Positions 1 through 13,200 of a DNA stretch of 64,000 bases are shown piece by piece. The notes beneath the pieces were generated by a model. It did no database searches. It was not told the DNA's origin and saw nothing but the letters and a program-made list of their open reading frames with translations. The position numbers and the translations under genes were made by a program. Within the stretch, counting starts at the first letter, position 1. Each line of letters begins with the position of its first letter. The stretch spans positions 868,001-932,000 of the forward strand of contig SMMW01000650.1 in NCBI GenBank assembly GCA_004794655.1, in the 5' to 3' direction. The stretch is from Marisa cornuarietis. Taxonomy: Eukaryota > Mollusca > Gastropoda > Architaenioglossa > Ampullariidae.

Positions 1-1770
1 AATATGATAGGCTCCACTAGCTTGAGGACAACAGAAGCTTCTGGATTCTCTTTCTCTAAGTCATTTAAGCCTTCAGCAGTCTCCAGTGTTTCTCTCCACT
101 TGCTGACCTTTGCTTCTTCAACAAGAGGCTCCCAATCCTGCTCAGTTAAGGGCACTCCCTGCTCCGATGTCTTCACCCTCAAAGTGTTCAGCAACTCAAC
201 AACCTTGCTGTTGCTTGAAATTTTTGAAACCTCAGTTGTGTACCTTTTAGAAGAGGTGCAAGATTGTAAAAACTGTCAATGCAATGAGACACAAAGGTTA
301 ATATTTTATGTCAAATATTACTACTACTAAATGTAGTATAAACAAACAGAAATGCAAGTAATACCAAAAAGACAGTTTATTAAAAGTTTGCCAGATATAT
401 CATTCAGAAAATGTCATTCTATAATTTATTTGTTTTTGATATATAAGGATATCCCCAACTCAGGTCAGGCAAATTTCGTTTTGCTCTAATTAACAAAGAC
501 TGAACAAGTGATAGCTTTGCACATCTTGTGGCACAAAAATGGTTTTAAATTGTATTCTTGCAAGCTTACAAAACAAGAGAGGAAGCACAAATACACATTT
601 TGATTTTAATGCTTTGACCTGCAATACAGAATTTTTTTTAAATAACTGTGGATATTTTTGAATTTTTAACAATATTGCAAAAAGGATAATTTATGCTAGA
701 TATTGCAAATATGTAGTCCTAAGTTTCACTGCTTTCTAAATACTCTGCTAATCAGATGAGGGATTGTGTCTTGCCTGTTGGATCTGTGTCAACAAATCTA
801 GCCATGCATTGTATCTGGTTCCACATCCAAGCTTATTTGAGTCAAACATGTGATATTTATTATTACCCATTTGCAGCCAGCAACAGCAGCACATGCTTTA
901 GAAGTATTGCAGCTCGTAGTTGAGTCGTTGACACCAAAACATGGTCATTAGCAGCAGTATCACGAAGATTTAAATCCACAGGGTTCACAATCACACTCTG
1001 ATTCCTCTCATTCCTATGGCCATATTTTTCACCAGAAGAAATAACTTCTTCGATGATATTTCTAAAGGCTTTTGTTCGATTAACAAAGAAAATAACTGCA
1101 TTGTGATTATCACAGCTCACTCTACCGATGGGTAGTGTCCCATGTCCAGTTGCTTCTTGCACTTTTGCTTCCAGGTCAGACCTTTCTACTATCTGAAAAT
1201 CAACCAAAGATTACTTCGGCCAGATCAAACTTAAATGTTGACTTAAAAACAAAAATCTGAAATCGCCCTTGACGCGAGAACAAAGCCTTATTTACTGAGA
1301 CGGTATACTGATATGCTGGACAGAACGGTGTATGATGTTCAGAAAAATCAAAGATAATAAGTAGGTGGTAAAGTTCTTCATTTATTTAATTCATTTATTA
1401 ATTTACTTAAAATTAATAATTTCGTGACATAACATTTAATTTCTGTCGACTTTTTTGTAGTTCTCTTGTTTAAGCGAGGGAACCTGTTAATGAATGGTAC
1501 ACAGAGATCTAAAAGAAATAAGGAACATGGGAAGGAGACAGAAATCTCGATCGCTCTCACATACACACACGATGACGCACATCGCATACTGCATGGCGTC
1601 ATTTTCTGGCTTACACTGGAATCGATTTTCAGAACTCCCCTTGGAACTACAAAGTCTCCATGCCTCAAATCTTTGCTTTTCCGACACACTTTAATCCTTT
1701 CACAGTCTAGATTTCTGTCAAGCATCCATTTTTCCAAGAGTTTTTCTAACCACAATTCGATGAAGGCCAT
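1..1770 (-). CDS. DALRD3: DALRD3-like protein, 5' part (three exons, cut by window edge)
   Basis: Coding exons, in transcription order, are 1615-1770, 867-1192 and 243 down to the window edge. Phases agree (52 codons; 108 codons plus 2 nt; then in frame), giving about 241 residues. The start is the ATG at 1768-1770, followed by MAFIELWLEKLLEKW. Three stretches resemble vertebrate DALRD3: KDLRHGDFVVPRGVL near residue 35, a strand-helix block with AVIFFVNRTKAF, and TTQLRAAILLKHV followed later by LLNTLRV. DALRD3 is related to arginyl-tRNA synthetases by a C-terminal DALR anticodon-binding domain, which lies outside this window. In mammals it is needed with METTL2 for 3-methylcytosine in certain arginine tRNAs. 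The exon 3 acceptor was chosen as CTAAAAG because only it keeps frame; a nearby TTGACAG does not. Identification is from remembered similarity; exon borders are inferred. Confidence 0.72.
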
Positions 1771-4700
1771 GCTTGTTGACACCGGATGTACCTGTAGGTC
1801 ACGTGGTAGTAGAGCTATTTATAACGTCTTATATGAAACTGTGTAGTTGTTAGTTATTATTATAAATATCAAAGTACTATCGGTAAGAATATCCTTGTGG
1901 CTGAATTTAACTATTATTTCATATGCTTTAAAATATGGGATGGATCATACACCTCCCCGCTCTTCCACAGGAAACCTCGTACATGATATGATTGATCGAA
2001 GAGGGGTATTGAGCCAATGTAGGGAGGGACCGATCGAGAGAGACTGGCAGGATTTTATATTAGTGATGGTGATGTAAAACCATTTGTGATTTCCGACGTC
2101 TAGCCCTACCCATAAAACCGAAAAATTATTTTTTACAGAAGAAAATAAGATTGTAACAGCATACATAAATACTATACATAATACTATAATACATAATCTT
2201 GATGGATATTTGTAAAAGTTTATGTACAGCCACAAAATTCAAGTATGTAAGAGAGAGAGAGAGAGTGATGGGGAAAACAATTAGTACATTATACTAAATT
2301 TAAAAAAACGTTCGACAATACTGTTAGAAATTCATTCCGAACAGTACGGACTCTAATTGATACGGCGATCAGAGCTCTGCACAAGGGTACGTTTGACCTC
2401 AACCATGCATGAGTTAAGGCAAAATTTCCCAACCTAGCCACACCTGTACAGTTATATATACATATAAATATGTGCACATAGACGGGTTGTGGCAAAAAGC
2501 ATCAAAGCTCCAATTGACGTCACTCTATATATAAGAGTCAATACTAATGTAACTAGTATCTAACAGAACTTCGAAGGACCGGTGAGTTCACATGATCAAT
2601 TAACTCCACGTCTGATCGATATCGACCGCTAGTCCCACCAAGTCTTTTGAGTCAGGAGACACATTTTGCTGTACGTACTATATATAGTCGGCCCAAAAAA
2701 AAAAAAATTACGACGATCGATTGAAGAAGAGAACAGACGATATGCTTTTCTTTGTGTCTATAAACATTTCCTTTACTGTAAAAAAATGACCAAAAAAAAG
2801 TTTTCCATGAAATGCTAATGTTTCGTGCTTTATTGCCTACTTGCGATTTGACAGAAAGTCGCTTTATTTGTGATCTGTTAGCTGCGGGCGACAGTTCGAT
2901 CAGATTTATATTCTACAAAACGTGTCCGATGTGAATACTGGCCGGAGAAGAAAAACACGTTGCGTCAGGGAAACTATATTAAGACACAGGAAATGAGATT
3001 TAAATATCCTCGACAGTTTAACTAAAGTGGAACTTCAACAAAGTTAAATATTTTCTTCGTAAATCTAACCAGTAACGGAGTCTATAAAATCGTTCATACA
3101 TTTTTGCTACTTTGTTCTTTCTGTTTATTATTTCACATTATTCCATGCCTTTATTATAAGAGGAAAACGTCAAATATATAATATTGCAGATTGGCTATAC
3201 ATAGTCAGTCTGCGTGTTTGTTGGTTGAGTAGATTTTCATTTAACGCTTCGATAGACAAGCCGGACAATTTTTTTTCCACAGAACTGGTTTACATGTGAC
3301 CAGGTTAAGACTGAAAACTATTTGTAGTTTTTAATTTTATACCCACGAGCTGAACTCAGCGAGGGTAACCAAAGGCAAATGTTTTGTCTTCTGAGTTATA
3401 AAGCGGCGTCCAGACTCCACAAATATTGCTTGGAGCGTATAGTTATAAAACAGTGGTAAAAATTATCTGGTGTAAATGAGCATTCTTCCGAATGGATACC
3501 TGCGCATTACAAATGGACATCATCATCATCAAGGTATTCAAAACGAGTTAGTAACGGGAGCCATAGAAAGGAAAGAAAACGTTGCTAGCATCTTCCAACT
3601 TGGTAGTAAAAACACACATCGACGACGAGTCCTCTGTTATACGCCATCCTTTGCTTCCTAGCAGGTAAGTCGGCAAATGTTATGTGTGCAACATGCAATG
3701 CAATGTCGGTGCTAGAGCTTGTTGAGAAGTCACTGGCCACTAGCCTACACTTTCTCTTTAAAAAGTGATCAGGGCAGTTACCAGCTGCCTGTTAATGTCA
3801 GTTACAGTGCCAGCGCGTTCCGACGGATGCTACTCTCGTTTGGGACGGCTAAGTGATGCTGGAACGGTTGCTGCGGCCTGCTAGAGGGCCAGACTTGCTG
3901 CTCCAGCACCGTCTTCTGTGTCTGCCTCTCGCTGGCCAGCAGTCTGTTGGCGGTGACCATGACGACGCTCGGTGTCTTGCGTCTGCAGGTGCCTCGTAAA
4001 CATCCGTACCACGGTCGGCGGAGGAAGAAGACAAAACTTCCGCCACAAAGATGTCTTGTTTGTCCTAGCCTTCGTTGGGTGCATCGTTCTTGCAAAGGGC
4101 TAATTCTTTTACGGGATCACTGAATGGTATATATATATATAACCTGGTACAGTCCCGCGATTTGCTACACTGGAAAAAAACTTGACCTTTTTGTAGCTTC
4201 CAGTTAGGAAAGGGTTTAAAATTTAACATTATACGTTCGATTTCATACAGGTGTGTGTGTGTGGGCGGGGAGGGTTGTGGGGGCACATAATTGTATTTGC
4301 ATAATAAATACAGCTCATTTACGCATCTTTCAACAACGACTATAATAAAGGTTTGGAAAAACTATTTCATTTAGACCGTGCAATGTCGATAGTTACCATT
4401 TTCTTTTTTTTCACTGCAGTTGCTATGTCACCGCTATACAAGAAGCAAGCAGTGTCCCAACAGCAACCTGACGCAGTTTTCCCATCATTCCATTTACTCC
4501 GCCACCATCTACAGAAACAACACTTCCTTCTCACTCTTCCTAGTCACCTTCCTTCAACTCCAGGAACCTGCCAAGACTAGCAACGCCAGAGTCTCTACCC
4601 ACCACTTGTGGAAGAATAATAATGCCGAGAATCACCATATTATCGTCTACCCACATCAAGCCAGACATTGCTAGCAGCTGCCTTAAGGGGATTCATCTTG

Positions 4701-5265
4701 TCAAATATCTACCCTCTTCCTATGGGATGCTGGAAAACTGGCCGTCTAACAAAGGTTTATTTGTCATATCCTAGAGTTGGGTGTTGAGGTCCATCCTTTA
4801 AGCCACAGCTCGTCAGCTTTGCTTTACATTTGGGGACAGTCCAGTAAAATGTCGGAACATATCTCCTCAGCAAATATGTGACTGTTATGAAATTATGACA
4901 TTCATGCAAAAAATTGCCAAAACATATTTGACAAATTCTTCATTTAAGAAAGCCTTTCATCTCATTACTTTGTAGGCCGCGAATTGGTGTCCAGACATGG
5001 CCATCTACACAGGCACCTGAGTGAGCATCAGAGACTAGCATGAGGACTTCGAGAGGGCAAGAAAAGGACAGTAGCAAGATGGACAAATATAATGCTTAGT
5101 TACCATCGGGCGTTCAGGCATTCACAACATGAGTTTTATGGTTTCATACTTAAGATGGTATATGTGTGTACATCACGCGCTAGTTCCATAATTTGAGGTT
5201 TACCTGACCTATAAAAAACATGCATGAGGTGGTCATCTGAGTTTAGCTAGTTAATTTATTCCTTG
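1771..5265. other. Intergenic region upstream of DALRD3
   Basis: No convincing gene is visible. The part just after 1771 should hold the DALRD3 promoter and 5' UTR on the minus strand. Short GA runs lie near 2253 and a TA run near 4127. A 60-bp sequence shared with the 12.4 kb region lies at 3474-3535. The small open frames here look random in composition and have no recognisable domain. Confidence 0.5.
3474..3535 (+). repeat. LINE 3' tail-like repeat, copy A
   Basis: GAGCATTCTTCCGAATGGAT and the following 25 bases, up to an ATC microsatellite-like end, recur almost exactly at 12408-12465. At the second site the block lies directly downstream of the C-terminal codons of an L2/CR1-like LINE. 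It is therefore probably the 3' terminus of that LINE family (or a SINE using it) with an (ATC)n tail. Confidence 0.55.
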
Positions 5266-7560
5266 TTACTCTTCGAGGAGCATAGGGCCGCAACAACACC
5301 TCGCCAGCGGGCCTGGTTTTGGGCAGCCCCCCTCAGTTGGGCCCATGTGGTTCCGGCATCTTTTGCCTCGCTCTCTACTGATCTTCTCCGTCTGTTTTGG
5401 CCTCTCAACTCTCCTCTTCCCCTGAGGGTTCCAGTCGTGCCTGCCTGGCAATGGTGTCAGCTGCTTTGATGTCTTGACCACTGGCATTCTTGTTAGTTCT
5501 TTTCCAGAGGCTGCTATGATATGGTGAAGGCATCGGTTGTTAAAGGTCTGGAGCTTGTTGTTGATAGTGTTTGTCACTCTCCAAGTTTCATAGCCGTAGG
5601 ACTGCCTTCACATTGGTGTTGAAGATCCGGGTCTTACTGCAGACGGATAATGCTTATGAGTTACAGATGGGGCATAGGCTGTTAAAAGCATGCCTGGCCT
5701 TGTTTATGCGGCTTCTGATGTCGTCTGCTCCACTGTCCTTGCTGATGATGCTCCCCAGATATGTGAAGTGGTCTGTTTCTAGGATATTCTCTCCTTCAAG
5801 TTAGACTGGGAGTTCCTGCTTGATGTTGATTTTCATCACTTCAGTCTTCTTTCTGTTGATCTTTAAGCCGGTCTTCTCTGCTTCCTCTGATAGCTTGCTC
5901 AGTTTGGTTTGTGCATGCTGCTGCCGATGAGACAGGAGTCTAATGTCATCTGCAAAGTCCAGGTCTTCTAGCTGTTTGGTGAAGGTCCATTGGATACCGG
6001 TGTTGTTGTCTTGGGTTGTCTTACGCATAATCCAGTCTATGACCATCAGGAAGATTGTCAATGATAATATGCTATCCTGTCTTTCGCCAGTCTTCATTAC
6101 AAAAGGTTTAGTGAGTTTGCCGTTGTGGATAACTTGGCAGGACGAGTCTTTGTACAATCCCTGGATAATCTTTATGCACAGTGATGTTGCACTGGGTGAG
6201 GTCTCCTTTCTTTGGTAATTTGACCAGATGACCTAATTTCCAGTCTGCTGGGACTAGCTCTTGTTCCCAGATCTTGTGTAGGAGGGGCTGTAAAATTGTT
6301 GCTGTTGTTTCTGGGTCTGCCTTTAGTACTTCTGGGGGTATGCCGTCCGGGCCTGCTGCTTTGCCACTTTTCATAGCTTTGATGATTTCGGGGGGTGGGG
6401 GTGGGGGCTGGTGTTTATGTGAAGATGTTCAGATGCTGGTGGTATGTCAGGTAAGGATGGTGGATGAGGTCGATTCAGAATCTCTTTGAAGTGCTCCATC
6501 CAGCGGTCTCTTTGTCCTGCATCGTTTGTTATGATCTTGCCGTCTTTTTCTTTCACCGGCTTGTTTGGGTTTATGCTCCTACCTGACAGAGTTTGTGTTA
6601 TTTCATATAGTCACTTCATGTTTCCGTGTATGGCTGCTGTCTCTGCTTCCTCTGTCAGTTCATGGGGAAGCGTCTCTTGTCCTCCCTGACAGACTTTTTC
6701 ATTTAGCGGTTGGATTCTCAGTATTCCGCTTTGAGACCTTTCTCTTGTTGGTCTTGACACTGGTTGAGCTTCTGTTTCAGTCCCTTTCTTGATTCATTAC
6801 TCAAGTCTCTGGAGTCATCCATTCCTTGTGTTTTCTTTCCCTCTTGCCTACAACAGCTGTAAAAGTTGTCTTCCAAATGCTCTTGAGTGTCGACCAGTGT
6901 TCTTCCACCGATTCTTCTGTCAATCCTGAAAGAGCCTCGAACTGATTCTTGATATAACAGTTATAGATTTCCCTTGGCTCCTTGTTCTTGAGGTACTGAG
7001 TATTGAACGTGGTGTGGTCTGCCTGCTGGAGCGATGAAGGACTTCAACTTGATCTTGAAGACTGGTACTAGGAGGCACTAGGAGCTGGGGGTCTGAAGCA
7101 ACATCTGCTTCTCTTTTAACTCGGACATCTTGGAGACTCCTTCACTTTCGAGCAACCGTTATATGGTCGATCTGGTTTAATATCTGGGGAAGTCTATGTT
7201 GACTTGTGTATATTTTTGTGTGGGAACACAGTGTCACCTATGACGTGGTCATTGAAAGCGCAGAAGTCTGTGAAGAGCTCCCCGTTTTCATTGCAGGTGC
7301 CGTGTCTTCCTATGACGAGCACCCTGTCTGTGTTGTCATCTCCCACTTTGGCATTTAGGTCTCCCATAATATCTTCAGATCTCTTCTTGGGGTGCAGTCA
7401 AGCAGAGACTGCAAGGAGCTATAGAATTCTTCTTTTTCCTCTTCATCTGCTGCATTTGTTGGTGCATAGCATTGGATGATGGTGATAGTCATCTGAGGTG
7501 TGGGACATATGTTTCAACTTCTGTCAGATGGGCTCTTTAACATTTGAATATAGTATAATT
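5266..7560 (-). mobile_element. Degenerate non-LTR retrotransposon (LINE) with endonuclease and RT fragments
   Basis: Read on the minus strand, the element has three recognisable parts. An endonuclease/phosphatase-type block at about 7480-7200 carries GDLNAKVGDD, with a frameshift just before it. An RT amino-terminal block at about 6560-6200 has RWMEHFKEILNRP and KAAGPDGIPPEVLKA. An RT palm remnant at about 6157-5800 has the FADD active-site motif followed by LLSHR and GLKINRKKTEVM. The C-terminal block at 5577-5266 has WNPQGKRRVERP and ends near ACTCTTCGAGGAG. Between GDLTQC and the VIHNGKL region roughly 110 residues expected in the family are missing, so the core RT is internally deleted as well as frameshifted. 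The family is of the RTE-like/CRE-unlike type often misannotated as craniofacial development protein 2; the exact clade is not resolved. It lies between DALRD3 and PBRM1 and is not functional. Confidence 0.85.
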
Positions 7561-9686
7561 TGAGGTCATGAACTGGTTTGTCTTCTGCATTTTAGGACCA
7601 ATGGCTATGTCACAACATTTTTGTTGTCACAAAACACAATTGTGTCCTTTTTCTTCTCGTTGAAGTCAGGTGCTATTGAAGACCTTAACATGCCACTTTC
7701 ACTTGGACACCAACACAAAGCAGTGATGTTAAAGTACATACATTTATTTACTTGCAGTGAATACCCTCCCTTCGGCCTTCTCTCCAGTAGCAAGCTATGA
7801 ATGACAAGATATATACAAAATGAAAAGCAATATCACTAAAGTGATTACAAGATTCTAGTACTGACCATAATGTAACATACTGAGGGACGATGGTATCCAT
7901 TATAACATGTCGCCTTGCTGTTTCATTGGTCTGCCAATGCAATCAAGGCAAACATGCAGCATTCTGAGTTAATTGGTATAATTACAGTGAGTTGAATCAC
8001 ATTTGATAAGAATAATATTGTGAATGTACTGGCAACACTTGAGACCATATCAGCTGCAAGATCTCAGCAAATTTTTCTGAGGATGTTCCCTCATCCCTCA
8101 CTCCCCAACAAGTTACCCTTCAGTCACACCATTCCTACCAACAGCTTGACAACAGCTGGCTTTTCTAGACACATCACACTTTACAGCTGCCCACACATCT
8201 CAGAGCTGCAAGATTTTTCCAAGAATTGCTGTATTAAAGGTAAAAGCTAAAAAAATACATTAACAGTAACTGGTGCAGTTGACTCAGGGCAAAGGTATGT
8301 ATTTCTTCCCATTTCTCTTCTCTTCTTTTTGGGAACTCAGATCTTTGTAAGCACAATTTTGACTAGTATTAAGTCAAATGACACATTCATTTGTTACCAT
8401 TTCCAACTTTGGGAGCCAGTCAGTCAGTCATGGTGACAGGTGGTATTTTCCAAAAAAAAAACAAAACTAAAAATATAATCAGACACATTCTTGTTTAAGA
8501 ACAAAATTAAATTTATACAAAAGAAGTTTTCAGAAACCATAAAAACATTTGATATTCATAGTTTATAAACATATCTGGTGTATAAAACAACTGATGAAAG
8601 ATAAAAACTACATAACTAGCAACCCTTACTAGAAATCAATATGCAAAAATCTAAGTTTCTTCAACCTTAAAGTAAAAAACTAGCTGCAACTGTCCTGCTG
8701 GCTTGCTGAACTGGTGCACCTGCAATATTTAAAACTGCCATAAGAATACAGATTAAAAAGTTTCAAATCTGGTTTGCCTGAAAACAAGAGGTTCACGGAT
8801 AAATTCAACAAGATCACCCATTCACTCACTTCTTACTGCAGCCATCCCAACAAAAGATTTGAAATATTTCACAGCATAAATTTTGAGGGGAAAAAGATTT
8901 TTTTTAATCATCCTGTAAAGTGATTTCAGCTGCATTGCTAGGTAAGAATTTATATGTGGCAGTTAATTAGAATTAATTCAGTTGCAGCTAACATTTTAGC
9001 TATGGGAATCAATTGAGATTTCAGTGCTGGGAAACAGGGTCAGACTAGAGTTGTGAAAATAATGATGAGACTTCTGCAATATGATCTGCATGGATTAATT
9101 ACAATTTTGTATGTGTGGATAAGACTTTGATGCAGTGAAAACACTATATACTGCTGTCTAGTTGTGCTGTGCTGTTAATAGGTTTAAGGCTGAAGTTAAA
9201 AGCATCTTGTGGACTTCCAATAAAAGGTGTTGATGCAAAATGTCCAGATCTGTGTTAATACCAACACAAGGGTTTAGTGGTTCAGCCTGGGAAAGAAGGA
9301 AGTCCAAACTGGACATCCCCAATCGATAATGTCAAAAGAAATTGAAGATGTAGATTAACTAATCAGATGTACATATTTTCTTTCTTATTATTGAAATGAT
9401 GTCTTCCTTACTACCAACCTCCACCAGCAATTTTTAAGCTGGGATTTAAAGGTATATTGACCAGTCTAATAATTTTTGGTTCATTATCCTTCTAATTTTC
9501 TTTGACTAACCATGCTATTTCTAACTTCACTCTGAAATGTTTTTACTTTCATTGAGCTCTCATCAACAGATGATTTATCATGTCTCAGCCTCTGTTGTAT
9601 TTATGATTTTTTTTTTACACTGTAGGATTGTCTTCTGTTCTTTTATATGGAAGAAGATGTCATTACTCTTACCAAAATATTAAAAC
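7561..9686. other. Intergenic or distal 3' flank of PBRM1, no gene seen
   Basis: AT-rich sequence with short poly-A/T runs. No open frame here carries a recognisable domain. Part of it could be an extended PBRM1 3' UTR if the AATAAA at 9687-9692 (minus strand) is not the main polyadenylation signal; another minus-strand AATAAA lies near 7742. Confidence 0.4.
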
Positions 9687-10262
9687 TTTATTACATTAAC
9701 TGTGATTAACATGTTCTGCATTGTGCCTTCATTACTGCTTTCACACTTCAGTGTGCTCTGCCCTGTCTTCAGGTGGATGACCTGCTTGACTGTGAGACAT
9801 GGTCGCTGTCTCAAAAATAGTCCTGCTCCATCTCTCCCCCACTGCCTGCACCTAACCACTACTAGCATCCCACCTTTCATCTGTCAACTCCCAGAGCCTT
9901 CTGTTCATTGGCCTTTGACCTTGCCTGGGGTGAGTAAGGTAGGGAAACACAGAACACCCTTGCTTGGTCAGTAAAACTTCAAAACATTTACAGATCCTGC
10001 TCATGGCATCCACCTTATTAACTTTCTAGGACAGAAAAAATTAATTTGGCCAGAACATTTTTCTTTCTAAATGCAGAAATCTGTCAAAAGGTGGAGAATT
10101 TCAAGGCCTACAAGACATACACAACGTACAAAATATCATTTTTTTAAAGTTTTCAACATATAAAAAAAATTTATCTCCTGAAATACTGGCTTTGGAAATG
10201 TTGCAATAAGCATAAAGCCTTGTTCATGCTAAATCTGCCAAATAGGCCAGTAACTTGCCTCG
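9687..10262 (-). other. PBRM1: Predicted PBRM1 3' UTR with polyadenylation signal
   Basis: The stop codon of PBRM1 is at 10263-10265 (TAG, minus strand). The first canonical AATAAA downstream on the minus strand is at 9687-9692, giving a 3' UTR of roughly 570 nt. This is a motif-based prediction without transcript support. Confidence 0.45.
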
Positions 10263-13200
10263 CTACAAGTCTTCAAAGGGAATGGTACGTGCAATGGAGA
10301 GCGTGTCCTTAAGCATCAAGTCCCGCAATGCCCACAAAGCATTGGTCACGCTACCATGGTAGCCAGCTCCTTGGGCCAGCCAGTTGGTGGGCAGACGTGT
10401 TTCATTAGGGGTTGGAGTATTCTCTGGTGTTGCAATCAGAGTCTTCTTGAAGTTACTGATAGTGCGATTCTCAACATTCAACCCTTCAATATACCTAAAC
10501 AGAATAAATTAGGTAAATTTAAAAGGTGCATGCTGATAGCCTTAAATCATTTCCTAGTGGCTACATCACTACAACAGAGCCTAATCATTTGCACAACCTC
10601 CCACAAAATAGGTATCTCAGCTTCCTTCATCTGTAAGTTGAACACCAACGTTTTTGTGTCCTTAAATCTTGTCAATAAAAAAATGTGAGCATTTTAAGTG
10701 AAAATTGAACCTAAACTTTATAAGTAACAACACTGCTACAGCACACATCAAAAGTCTGATAGTTCAAGTTAAATAAGCTAGATTACCCAATATGTAAACA
10801 GAGACTAACTTGAGATAAGCTTCTGAATGTAGAAGACGCTGTGTTCGTGGAGGTACTGTAACAAACATAGGTGACGGAGGCCTTGGGGGCTGCGGAGGCA
10901 CCATAGCCTGACCTGCACAAACAACACACACACACAAAACCACAAATCCAATTAAAAAAGAAAAATATGTTCACTAAGAGATAAAACCAGAGGGAAAGAA
11001 CCATCTACCAGAACATCTGAGGTGGTGCATGTATTGGGGAAATGTATTTTAACTCATTTGAACACCAGATAAGAAAAATATTTCAAGGCACATAGCTCTA
11101 CAGAGAATTTATTCTGCTTTTGAATGCAGCTTCTTCCCTAGGACAGTGAATGGTTCTTGAGCAGAACATTTTCTGGTTAGCAGTAAACATTCAAGCCCTA
11201 TTGAAACTGGCACTTCAATACCGCCAGACTGAATTCATAGAAAGATTTAGGATTTCATCATGTAGTTTCCTTCATGTTAACATTTGTAATAAGTTCAATG
11301 TCCAATATAATTTTGCTATAAAAGGTACATGCTTAAAAATAGGGAATTGAACCAGCAAACAACACGTAATCATGTAAACAGTTTCTTAACTCCCTGCTCA
11401 ACCTCTCTCCACTCACCCACAAATCAAAAGAGAGAAGTTAAGGATGCTGAGAAGAGAAAAACACTTTTTAAGTGGACCAGCTAAAATTATCTCATTCAAC
11501 ATTTTCTTGGAAATGTAAGAACTTACTGTTCCTAATTTAAAAAAGAACCAGAAAAGTTGTTAATAAAACTTGGTGTTTCTTATCAATATACAAAATTCAC
11601 ACTACTCCAGAAAAAATCTGTTACTGTGCACTGAATCAGAATGTTAAATCAACAGAAAGTGCACAGTCAACTCATAGTTGCACTATGATATGTTGTTAGT
11701 AGGCAAAGCATCATTTCCAGATCAGGAGAAGATGGAATAAAGTATAGTACAAGCACTTGTACAATGGCATGCTTAATTAGTGAAGGTAATTGCTCAAATA
11801 CATTGTATCTGCTCTGTGAATAACCTCAGCAACCAAGGTTCTTGCCAGTGGATCAGACCAGACATTACAGTCATTTAGAGAATCCTCCCCACAAAATATT
11901 CTGAACAATGCTGTTTAATTACATTTATTAAAAAAAAAACTCTACTTTTGTATTCATCTCTTAAACATAAAGTTTCAGTCTACATCTAGTAGTATTAGCA
12001 GTTTTCCTTCTAAATACCATGCTCAAGTCAGTTCTATTTTTTAGCTGTTTTTCATGCATGGTCTAAGTACGCTTTGCTCGTATAAATCAGTTTTGCTGTC
12101 ATACATGCATCTGAATTCCTGTATTCATCATTGACCGGCTCATGTTATCCATTTCTATTTCATAGATTTTTATTATATCCAAGGTCTTATTATGCTTTCT
12201 AACCACAAAAATTGATGAGCTTTCATAAGATCCATAAGTTCACCAACCACGTTTCAAAAAAGACTGAAGACCCATCTGTTTATTTAAGACGGACTTAAAC
12301 TTAAACAACCAAGCAACACTTGTCTTTATTTTTTACTTTCCTGGTGTTTATCTATTTATTTACTTTTTTTTTTTCTTTTTTTTTTTTATTTTGTTTTTGC
12401 TGCGCAATGAGCATTCTTCCGAATGGATACCTGCGCATTACAAATGGACATATCATCATCATTAATTTTTGATTTTTAACTTTTGATTGGCTAGTTAAGA
12501 TGCCATAAAGTTGCTGTTACTGCCACTTTTACATCATATAAGGTGGGAAGGGATTGACATAGACCTGTTAATGTTTTTCTTTCTTTTACCACAACTCTAG
12601 CCAAGGGAAAATGGCCCCACTGCCTGATAGGTAATCTTGGGAAAGATAAAGGCTAAGGGAGTAAACCTTTACAGAAAATCAAATTGATAACATGACATCA
12701 GTGTTCTCCACTTTCCACAACCAAGTACCGGCCTGAGCCCAGTGCCTATGTGTTCATGACCAAGGTGAACCATCACTTGGAGAGGAAGATGGGCGCCACC
12801 AGAGATGGGACCATGAATATTCACTCCGTCTGAATTATGTATGTGCGAATAACAGCCTCTCTCTCTCTAAAACACAAACACACTTGTGCACAGAAGTGCA
12901 CACAGGAGCGCTAGCTCTGCTATCACATTTCTGTCAAATGTTTAACAATCAACACGAAGTTCATGTTTGTTAGTTCATTGTAAGATTTTCTTAATGCCTG
13001 CACATTTGTACCTACACATGGGATGGTGCAATCAATAAGCAGTTTGATCCTTCAAGTAATTTCTTAAACAGAAAGAACATTTTCTAGTGGCCAATCTGTA
13101 AATGATAATTAAGAATTTATAAGCAAACTTTAAGTTTGAGTTAGATTAAGTGCCATTTCACAGACTGAGAAATTAATTTGTTTTAATCAAGCTTTTTAGG

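Noticed and set aside
251..275. TTGACAG acceptor for the third DALRD3 exon
   Set aside because: Using it breaks the reading frame with the preceding exon; the CTAAAAG acceptor at 244-245 keeps frame.
1466..1846. 126-residue plus-strand open frame
   Set aside because: It is antisense to the first DALRD3 exon and shows no domain.
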